The notes under the pieces are model-generated. The model saw only the letters and a list, made by a program, of their open reading frames with translations, ran no database searches and was not told the DNA's origin. A stretch of 39,508 nucleotides of DNA from Nitrospira sp. SG-bin2. GTDB taxonomy: Bacteria > Nitrospirota > Nitrospiria > Nitrospirales > Nitrospiraceae. The position numbers and the translations under genes are program-made. The stretch lies in NCBI GenBank assembly GCA_002083405.1, contig LVWT01000004.1, positions 1 through 39,508 on the forward strand, in the 5' to 3' direction. How positions within the stretch are numbered: position 1 is the stretch's first letter; every line of letters starts with the position of its first letter. Positions 33,613 through 39,508 of this stretch are shown here, one piece after another.

Positions 33613-35994
33613 GTGGAATATTCATCGTTTTTAAAATTGAGAATAAGAATTAACATCATTATCGTTGGCATTACCGTGATGGTCTTACCCATGGGCGCCC
33701 TATCTGCGGGCGCTGAGGAGTCGCCTTCTCTGGAAAGTTCCACAGCAACGGAGACGCCATCGCAGAAGCCAGCGACGGATAAAGAGGCTCCGGAAAAGTC
33801 CTCAACGAAAACGGCGCAAGAAGGTTTGCCGACTGGACCAGCGCCAGCCGAATCAAAGCCTCTGAAGATCCCGCTAACGGAAGTCATCGGAACATCACCA
33901 ACTTCCCTGGACCATATTCCCGGATCGGGAAAGGTCGTCACCAGTGAAAGCATCGAGCGAAACCGTCGCTTCACCATCAATGAAGCGCTCCGTGAAGTTC
34001 CCGGTGTCCATGTTCGGGATGAGGAAGGTTTAGGCATCAGACCCAATATCGGCATCAGAGGCCTGGATCCGACGCGCAGCAGGAAAGTACACATCATGGA
34101 GGACGGGGTCCCGATCATGTTGATGCCCTATGCCGACCCTTCCTCCTATTATTTCCCTCCGATCACCCGGTTCGACCGAATCGAAGTGTTGAAAGGTAGC
34201 GGGCAACTTCTCTATGGCCCTCAAACCATCGGCGGCGTCATCAACCTCATTACCCGCATGCCACCGCTCAATCCGGAAGGCCATTTTCAAGTGTCGGGCG
34301 GTAATCTGAATTATCTCAGTACTCACTTTGACTACGGAGGAACCTGGGGGAAAAGTGGCTATCTGGTTGATTATACCCACTCTCAGACCGATACCCCGAG
34401 ATTTACCAACATCCGCGCAAAGATAGATGATCTAACATTCAAGACCGTTCAGGAATTGAGCGATCGTACTCAGATCTTAGCCAAATTCAACTATTATAGA
34501 GAGAACTCGGGCATTGGTTATCAAGGACTCACTCAGTCGGAATGGGCCACGCGAGGCGAAGACAGACAGACTCCTTTCACCAACGATCGCTTCGACTTCA
34601 TGCGACTCGGCTACCACGTAGCAGTCAATCACATGTTCACGGCAAACCTGACGTCGACCACGAACTTCTTCGGCCACTACATTTCTCGTGACTGGTCGAG
34701 ACAAAGCACGCTTGGTGCCGTCTCATTCGGCAGTAATGCGATCCCAGCAAGCACTACCGCAGCGATCCCTGCCAACACACGTTACACCAACGAGCGCGAG
34801 TATTGGGTCTGGGGCATCGAGCCCCGGTTCCACTACCTCCACTCCTTACTGGGGATAAAGGCCGAAGCGGATTTCGGCGCCCGATATACGTTCGAACAAT
34901 CGGATCGTAAGCAATTGCGCAACTTGGTCTCAGGAACCGGCTTACCATCAAGCTGCGTCGTCCTTGCCCCTGCAGCCACGTGTTTGGGAGAAAATACATT
35001 CCGCACGACCAATGCCTATGCCTTCTTCGCCCAGGAGCGGTTGTTTTTTGGTCCCTTTACCCTGACCCCTGGTTTTCGGGTCGAACATATCAGCTATGAT
35101 CAAACAAACAGACTGGAGAATAGCGGCAATGGCTCGTATGGCAAGACAAACTTCACGGAAGTCCTGCCTGGCGCCGGCATCACCTACTCGCCGTTCAAGA
35201 ACACGACCTTCTTCTTCGGAGCCCACCGAGGCATGGCGCCGCCACAAATCTCCGACGCGGTCACCGGTACAGGTCAGGTCGTGGACTTGGGGCCGGAACT
35301 CAGTTGGACCTACGAATTTGGAGTGCGGGGGAATTTGACCCACTGGGCGTCCTATGCACTCACCGGCTACCAAATGGATTTCGACAACCAGATCATTTCT
35401 CAATCAGTTGCGGGTGGCTCAGGCGCCACATTCACAAGTGCCGGCAGAACCCAACATCGTGGCGCCGAGGTGGCAACACAAATTGATCTTCTGGATGCGA
35501 TGACCGGACGGAATGACGATCAAGATGTCACACTTGATCTGAACTATACCTGGGTGGCCCAGGCAGATTTCAAAGGCACTCGCAATAGCTCTCTTGCGGC
35601 ATCAGCATTGTTACCAGGAGAATCAACTGTTTTCGGCACCAGCGGAAATCGAATCCCCTATACGCCCGAGCACCTGATTTCGGCTGGTGTCGGCTATGCC
35701 AACCGGGCCTTCAGTCTCGGTCCATTTAATGCCCGCGTGGAAACCCAGTGCGTCAGCGATCAATTCGCGGATGATCGCAACACTGTCCTTCCGACACCCA
35801 ACGGACAGCGCGGACTCGTGAAGGGTTGGTGCATGCTCAACGCCTCGATCAACCAGCATGTGAAGATGATCGACACGACCTTCTTCTTCACCGGTAAGAA
35901 CATGCTCGGCCATGACGCTATCATGGACCGTACGCGCGGCATTTATCCCGGCCTGCCCGCTCTCTGGCAAGCCGGAGCGAAGTGGACATTCTAA
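33613..35994 (+). CDS. TonB-dependent outer-membrane receptor, FecA-like
   Basis: 793 residues, GTG start with AAGGAGAAGG upstream. Signal peptide to about residue 35 (LSAGAEE), then a Ser/Thr/Pro/Glu-rich linker. The TonB box is not certain; TEVIGTSPT (about 93) is the best candidate. Plug domain: VTSESIERNRRFTINEALREVPGVHVRDEEG..RPNIGIRGLDPTRS and KVHIMEDGVPIMLMPYADPSSYYFPPI..IEVLKGSGQLLYGPQTIGGVINLIT, close to the FecA type that binds ferric citrate-like ligands. The rest is a 22-strand barrel ending in WTF, a normal outer-membrane C-terminus. It probably imports a ferric chelate for the upstream ABC system. The ligand is unproven. Confidence 0.9.
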   Translation: MEYSSFLKLRIRINIIIVGITVMVLPMGALSAGAEESPSLESSTATETPSQKPATDKEAPEKSSTKTAQEGLPTGPAPAESKPLKIPLTEVIGTSPTSLDHIPGSGKVVTSESIERNRRFTINEALREVPGVHVRDEEGLGIRPNIGIRGLDPTRSRKVHIMEDGVPIMLMPYADPSSYYFPPITRFDRIEVLKGSGQLLYGPQTIGGVINLITRMPPLNPEGHFQVSGGNLNYLSTHFDYGGTWGKSGYLVDYTHSQTDTPRFTNIRAKIDDLTFKTVQELSDRTQILAKFNYYRENSGIGYQGLTQSEWATRGEDRQTPFTNDRFDFMRLGYHVAVNHMFTANLTSTTNFFGHYISRDWSRQSTLGAVSFGSNAIPASTTAAIPANTRYTNEREYWVWGIEPRFHYLHSLLGIKAEADFGARYTFEQSDRKQLRNLVSGTGLPSSCVVLAPAATCLGENTFRTTNAYAFFAQERLFFGPFTLTPGFRVEHISYDQTNRLENSGNGSYGKTNFTEVLPGAGITYSPFKNTTFFFGAHRGMAPPQISDAVTGTGQVVDLGPELSWTYEFGVRGNLTHWASYALTGYQMDFDNQIISQSVAGGSGATFTSAGRTQHRGAEVATQIDLLDAMTGRNDDQDVTLDLNYTWVAQADFKGTRNSSLAASALLPGESTVFGTSGNRIPYTPEHLISAGVGYANRAFSLGPFNARVETQCVSDQFADDRNTVLPTPNGQRGLVKGWCMLNASINQHVKMIDTTFFFTGKNMLGHDAIMDRTRGIYPGLPALWQAGAKWTF
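33645..33663. promoter_or_regulatory. Fur-box-like sequence inside the receptor's first codons
   Basis: AAGAATTAACATCATTATC matches the classical Fur box at 14 of 19 positions. It lies 32 bases inside the receptor gene. A Fur dimer here could block elongation, or the true start could be further on, but the upstream codons form a good signal peptide. Confidence 0.45.
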
Positions 35995-36191
35995 TGAAGC
36001 CGGACGCGATGAACCATCGAGCGGCTTCACTCTCAGGCTCTGTCTGCGCTTCGGAAGAAGTCCGGTGCCTGTGTGGACAACTCGTCGCTCGTCTCGTAGA
36101 AGCTGGGATCGAGCTGAAGTGTAAACGATGCCGAAGACTCGTGACGATTCCCCTGTCTCGCATCAGAGGTCTCTCAAGATGGCATCCATAA
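35994..36191 (+). CDS. Small Com-like zinc-ribbon protein
   Basis: 65 residues. Its ATG shares a base with the receptor's TAA (TAATG), so it is translationally coupled. The core VRCLCGQLVARLVEAGIELKCKRCRRLV has two Cys pairs (CLC and CKRC) around a G.LVAR turn, the layout of phage Mu Com, a zinc-binding translational regulator. Com normally controls phage mom mRNA; its use next to an iron receptor is unexplained. The C-terminal 15 residues are arginine-rich. No phage genes are near. A longer reading from 35982 is less likely. Confidence 0.6.
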   Translation: MKPDAMNHRAASLSGSVCASEEVRCLCGQLVARLVEAGIELKCKRCRRLVTIPLSRIRGLSRWHP

Positions 36192-36237
36192 ACTGACGCA
36201 TTGCATTCCATCCTCAGCGGCCAGAGGTTTGCACCCA

Positions 36238-36277
36238 GAGCCCAGGATCATATCGATGGTCCTGGGCTCCTCTTTTT
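36238..36277 (+). terminator. Rho-independent terminator of the iron-receptor unit
   Basis: GAGCCCAGGA (36238-36247) pairs with TCCTGGGCTC (36260-36269), 12-base loop, followed by CTCTTTTT. It separates the receptor/Com-like pair from the HD-GYP gene, whose ATG is 16 bases further. Confidence 0.85.
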
Positions 36278-36292
36278 CGTGGAGAAGTTGAT

Positions 36293-36994
36293 ATGCAGAT
36301 TGAAGCCCAAGCACAAATTAAGCCGGCCGTTTTGAGAATCCAGGCGCTACTCCAGAAGATCGATCGTCTTCGGCTCCCGGAATCCTCCCGTCGCGACGTC
36401 GAAAGCATTCTGATTTGTCAGATCAGCGAGGAAATCGATCGAATGCTGCCTTGGCAAGCCGGACACGGCAAACGGACTGCGATCGTAGCGCTCAGGATTG
36501 GACTCGCGATAGGGCTCGACTCCGACGCGATGCACCACCTCAAGCTCGCATGTCTGCTCCACGATATCGGCATCTTAATGCTTCCGACCCATCTCAGAAC
36601 CGGCAGAAGGTCTCTTGATAGCAACTCCTACGTGACCCTGCAGAATCATCCTCGTCTTGGAGCGACCTTGCTCGAGCCGTTCTCGTTCCTGGGAGAGGCG
36701 ACAACCCTCATCGCTCACCATCATGAACGATGGGATGGATCTGGCTATCCATACGGTATCCGGGGGGAGTTTATCCCGCTCGGCGCCAGAATTCTTGCGA
36801 TTGCCGACGCATTTGATGCCATACAGATCCCAGATGTCTCAGATCACGCGGTACGTAATACTATTGCGCTGAGAATTCTCCACGTCGCGGCTGGAACCCA
36901 GTTTGACCCTCATCTCGTCCGGATATTTATCGAAGCGACGGCATCACCGCACCATTCTGAATCCCACATCGAACTTATATTTACTGACATTTAG
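36293..36994 (+). CDS. HD-GYP domain protein, probable cyclic-di-GMP phosphodiesterase
   Basis: 233 residues. Helical N-terminus (1-50), then an HD-GYP domain: His58 in GHGKRTA, the HD pair at 90-91 (CLLHDIGILMLP), HP at 119-120, HHH at 142-144 and WDGSGYPYG at 147-155, ending with ILAIADAFDAI. The HD and GYP signatures are intact, although the common K after HDIG is Ile here. It has no receiver or other sensor domain, so it would be constitutive or sense through the short N-terminal part. It hydrolyses cyclic di-GMP, linking to motility and biofilm decisions. Convergent with amoB. Confidence 0.88.
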   Translation: MQIEAQAQIKPAVLRIQALLQKIDRLRLPESSRRDVESILICQISEEIDRMLPWQAGHGKRTAIVALRIGLAIGLDSDAMHHLKLACLLHDIGILMLPTHLRTGRRSLDSNSYVTLQNHPRLGATLLEPFSFLGEATTLIAHHHERWDGSGYPYGIRGEFIPLGARILAIADAFDAIQIPDVSDHAVRNTIALRILHVAAGTQFDPHLVRIFIEATASPHHSESHIELIFTDI

Positions 36995-37182
36995 GGGCTG
37001 CATTTACTTTGCCGAGAGAGGCTACATGATTTCATCCGGTCTCATTTGAATCGTCCCGGAAACGATCGGCTTGATTGAACCAGCCCGCACTAGATCCAAA
37101 CAGTCGCTGACAAAGGACAGAGAGAGCTCTCCTCAATTTCATTGCCATAGTGACTAACAGAGCTGGCGCTACAGAAAATAAA

Positions 37183-37227
37183 AATGCCGGCCCGTTTTCC
37201 GCCTTTCGACGGGAACGGACCGGCATT
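37183..37227 (-). terminator. Terminator at the 3' end of the amo operon
   Basis: A near-perfect 17-bp stem (37183-37200 with 37211-37227) with a T-rich run TTTTATTTTC following on the minus strand, about 30 bases past the amoB stop. On the plus strand it is followed by CTTTTG, so it may also serve the HD-GYP gene. 36995-37182 has no gene. Confidence 0.85.
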
Positions 37228-37255
37228 CTTTTGAACACCGCTACTTGAGTCTTGC

Positions 37256-38515
37256 TTATGCTCCGAGTCTGGTGAAGACCGGGAGTACAGGAGCCCAAAC
37301 CGGGTTGACCAGCCGCTCACCGGAATCGGTGTACGACATAATCAAGCCCGCGAAGCGTTGATCCGGATCGTGAAGAATGTCCACCAAGCGCTGAACCTCC
37401 CAGAGGACGTCCTTCGACTCGATCTTGATATCGACAGTCTGTCCTGGTTGGATCGCAGCCTCGTTATCCATCGTCAACCCAGACGCCGCCACGAGCTCGG
37501 CCGGATAGTTTGGATCAAGCTTGGCTGCTCCAGCCTTGTTGGTGAACCGAATACCGGCTGTCGTAAATTCACCGATGGTCACCGGCACTGTGCCGTTATT
37601 CGTCGCATGAACCACCATGCGCAACGCACGACCAGGCACATCGTATTCCGCATGGGTCACTTCCATGACCAGCGGATTTGGCTTGATCGGCATAGGCTTA
37701 ATCTTCGCTTCACCGGCCTGGAGAGGCACGGTCACAGGATACTGGGCATCAGCAGAGAGATACCCGACAGTCACGACCGTGACAGTGAACACTAGAAAGA
37801 AAATACCTACTTTGCGATCGATTGGATCAAGCAGGATCTCATCGCCGTAGGCTGCCAATACACGAGCACGAACCAGGTACATTGGACGGATCGCAAAAAA
37901 TCCGACCCAGGCGATGGCCACTGCAGCCCAGAACAGGTGCCACATCACGCCGGTTGCCGTACCCTTGGTTTCAGAGTCGAAGGTCTCTCCCGTGAGAGTC
38001 TTGATCTCATTCTTAAAGTCCGCAGCATTACCTGTGATGTCCATCCATCCGCCTGGTCCTGCAATAGGACCAGCATCCTTAACGGCAAACATAGGATGGA
38101 TATGGTGGTGGCCAGGCAAGCGCGCCTTCAGCGTGACTTCGTATGCATAATCCCGTCCGATTTCCATCGGACCGGACACGAACATTGGCGTGCCGTTGAT
38201 TTTTGAGCTCAACCGCACAAACACAGAGCTAGGAGAACCGATATTGAGGAACGTCCGGTTTGGCTTCACAACCGCCCTGGGCCAGTCCTCGGACAAATGG
38301 AACTTCCCCCGCAAATAAGTCACATCATTGATAGCGGTCGACTTTCCGACCCACTCGGTGTCATACCAATTGACAGTACGCATCCGCAGAAACGGCTCCT
38401 GCGAACGTTCTCCATGGGCGAAAGCCGGAGTGGATTCGAACACCGGCGTAACCGCCAGTGTTGCTATCCCGCAGAATCCGAGCATCCACAGTTTGAAGGT
38501 TTTCTTGGCGTTCAT
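37256..38515 (-). CDS. amoB: Ammonia monooxygenase subunit B
   Basis: 419 residues. The large periplasmic subunit of the membrane copper enzyme that turns ammonia into hydroxylamine. Signal peptide to Ala33, so mature protein begins with His34 (HGERSQEPF), a copper ligand; LPGHHHIHPMF at 133-143 supplies His138 and His140 equivalent to His137 and His139 of methanotroph PmoB. Two cupredoxin-like domains flank two membrane helices (about 190-212 and 233-252). Its ATG overlaps the amoA stop by 4 bases. A terminator follows at once, so no amoD or amoE is in the same unit downstream. Confidence 0.96.
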   Translation of the reverse strand: MNAKKTFKLWMLGFCGIATLAVTPVFESTPAFAHGERSQEPFLRMRTVNWYDTEWVGKSTAINDVTYLRGKFHLSEDWPRAVVKPNRTFLNIGSPSSVFVRLSSKINGTPMFVSGPMEIGRDYAYEVTLKARLPGHHHIHPMFAVKDAGPIAGPGGWMDITGNAADFKNEIKTLTGETFDSETKGTATGVMWHLFWAAVAIAWVGFFAIRPMYLVRARVLAAYGDEILLDPIDRKVGIFFLVFTVTVVTVGYLSADAQYPVTVPLQAGEAKIKPMPIKPNPLVMEVTHAEYDVPGRALRMVVHATNNGTVPVTIGEFTTAGIRFTNKAGAAKLDPNYPAELVAASGLTMDNEAAIQPGQTVDIKIESKDVLWEVQRLVDILHDPDQRFAGLIMSYTDSGERLVNPVWAPVLPVFTRLGA

Positions 38516-39357
38516 GCTTTCCCCCCAGACGTTTTGGCTTTATCGGCATGCGCTAATGTGGCATATGCAAACACGTCATGCACCTTCGTGGTTTTCTGTC
38601 TGTCATCCGTCAGGTAGAAGTAGGACGTACAGAAGAATTTCCCGAACTGCCACCACAGGATGTACATCAAGGAAGACGCGAACGCCGCGAAGAAGGATGA
38701 GATCATGGTGCTGTGGCCGCCGAACGTCCGCAGCGAGCCAACCTCGATCATCCGAATATACTCCGGCGTCCCGGTGCGGACATAGGCGAAGCCCATGTAA
38801 TCCGCCCACGACAGGAGCGTGCCGTCGATCACGACCGGCGTATGACTATAGGCGAAGATCGCCCAATTGGTCGGATAGAACAGCGCGGCAAACAGCCACG
38901 CGCCGATCACGGCCGTAATAGTCCAGTTTCTGGTCAGCAACAGCACGACGTCGAGCACGATCGCGCTGGGCAGAAGCGTGGAGGGCATCACGAAGTTATA
39001 CGGATAGTTCGACCACCACCACCAGGCGGCCCAGATGGTAACCCACTTGCCTGCCAGGAGCGCCAGGATCGTGATGGTTGCGCCAAATGGCTGTCTGTAG
39101 TTGACCCAGTTGTAGTACTGAAGGGCCGCACAGAAGGTAATCGCCGTGATTGGCGTAACGATCGGCCACCATTGCCGGTCTTTCCAATCGATCCAGAAAT
39201 CCCAGTCACCGGCCAGCAAGTCAAAGTGCATATGGAACGTCCCGATAATAGTAACAAACAAGATCGGGATAAAATAAATGTAGTCGATGTGCCTGGACAT
39301 TGCGACGCCTTCCGGCGGCAACTTCGAGGCTTTAATGATCTCATCGGTTCTAAACAT
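38512..39357 (-). CDS. amoA: Ammonia monooxygenase subunit A
   Basis: 281 residues from the ATG at 39355-39357 (MFRTDEIIKASKLPPEG), eight bases after GGAGGG; a GTG three codons earlier (39366) is less suited. A seven-helix membrane subunit. The conserved AmoA text is present: DWKDRQWWPIVTPI, NWVNYRQPFGAT, AWWWWSNYPYNFVMPSTL, PTNWAIFAYSHTPVVIDG, GTPEYIRMIEVGSLRTFGGH and LWWQFGKFFCTSYFYLTDD. These resemble betaproteobacterial and comammox AmoA more than PmoA. It overlaps amoB by 4 bases. Confidence 0.96.
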   Translation of the reverse strand: MFRTDEIIKASKLPPEGVAMSRHIDYIYFIPILFVTIIGTFHMHFDLLAGDWDFWIDWKDRQWWPIVTPITAITFCAALQYYNWVNYRQPFGATITILALLAGKWVTIWAAWWWWSNYPYNFVMPSTLLPSAIVLDVVLLLTRNWTITAVIGAWLFAALFYPTNWAIFAYSHTPVVIDGTLLSWADYMGFAYVRTGTPEYIRMIEVGSLRTFGGHSTMISSFFAAFASSLMYILWWQFGKFFCTSYFYLTDDRQKTTKVHDVFAYATLAHADKAKTSGGKA

Positions 39358-39473
39358 AAATGACACCCTCCGTCATTCCAGTCCGTGGGATGACAAGCCC
39401 CATGTTGATAGACTTGCCACCCAGCACAGACCTACGGTTCATGTAATTTGCCATCCGTCTCATTCTCTACAGC

Positions 39474-39508
39474 TTAGTAGCCGGTCTTTTGGCCCGTGGC
39501 TACCTGGC
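39474..39508 (-). CDS. amoC: Possible C-terminal end of amoC, cut by the window
   Basis: One minus-strand frame enters from the edge and reads QVATGQKTGY before TAA at 39474-39476, about 115 bases upstream of amoA. The amoCAB order is standard, so this is the expected place for the amoC end. Ten residues are too few to identify by themselves; the two other frames are less likely. Confidence 0.4.
   Translation of the reverse strand, partial: QVATGQKTGY

Overview
The window comes from a Nitrospira-like bacterium that most likely performs complete ammonia oxidation (comammox). The right edge carries ammonia monooxygenase genes amoA and amoB on the minus strand, with what may be the last codons of amoC cut by the edge. 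The same window holds a periplasmic chlorite dismutase of the pentameric Nitrospira type. The species assignment is inference from protein resemblance; no search was run, and no nitrite oxidoreductase gene lies in the window.

Layout. 1-1.4 kb is a scarred region: a SIR2-like gene fragment trapped between two IS5-type ends, a 98-bp miniature element, and DUF4160/DUF2442 remnants. 1.4-6.9 kb holds a cupredoxin-like secreted protein, a fatty acid desaturase, a TPR lipoprotein and a DUF4926 protein. 6.9-16.5 kb is a minus-strand urea module: urea ABC transporter urtB-C-D-E, then urease ureA-B-C and accessory ureF-G-D. The binding protein urtA and the nickel chaperone ureE are not here; a NarL-type response regulator and a PAS histidine kinase sit directly upstream of urtB. 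An EamA exporter and a Bor-like lipoprotein follow.

20.57-24.2 kb looks like an acquired segment. It starts with a 25-bp match to a tRNA 3' end, then a broken IS1380 transposase, chlorite dismutase with a 44-codon upstream ORF, an ECF sigma factor with a zinc-finger partner, and a pseudogene with one nonsense codon. Next come an O-methyltransferase, an M32 carboxypeptidase and a YwgA/Panacea-like protein. 27.2-36.2 kb is an iron region: Fur, a ferric-iron ABC importer (binding protein, permease, ATPase), ExbB-ExbD-TonB, a TonB-dependent receptor and a small Com-like zinc protein. Fur-box-like sequences precede exbB and overlap the receptor start. An HD-GYP protein then faces the amo operon across a terminator.

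How the genes fit together: urea is imported and hydrolysed to ammonia, which the copper enzyme AMO oxidises. The iron region supplies a metabolism rich in haem and iron-sulfur proteins. Repeats and relics, including a second ureD tail 3 kb from the intact gene, show that the urease neighbourhood has been rearranged.
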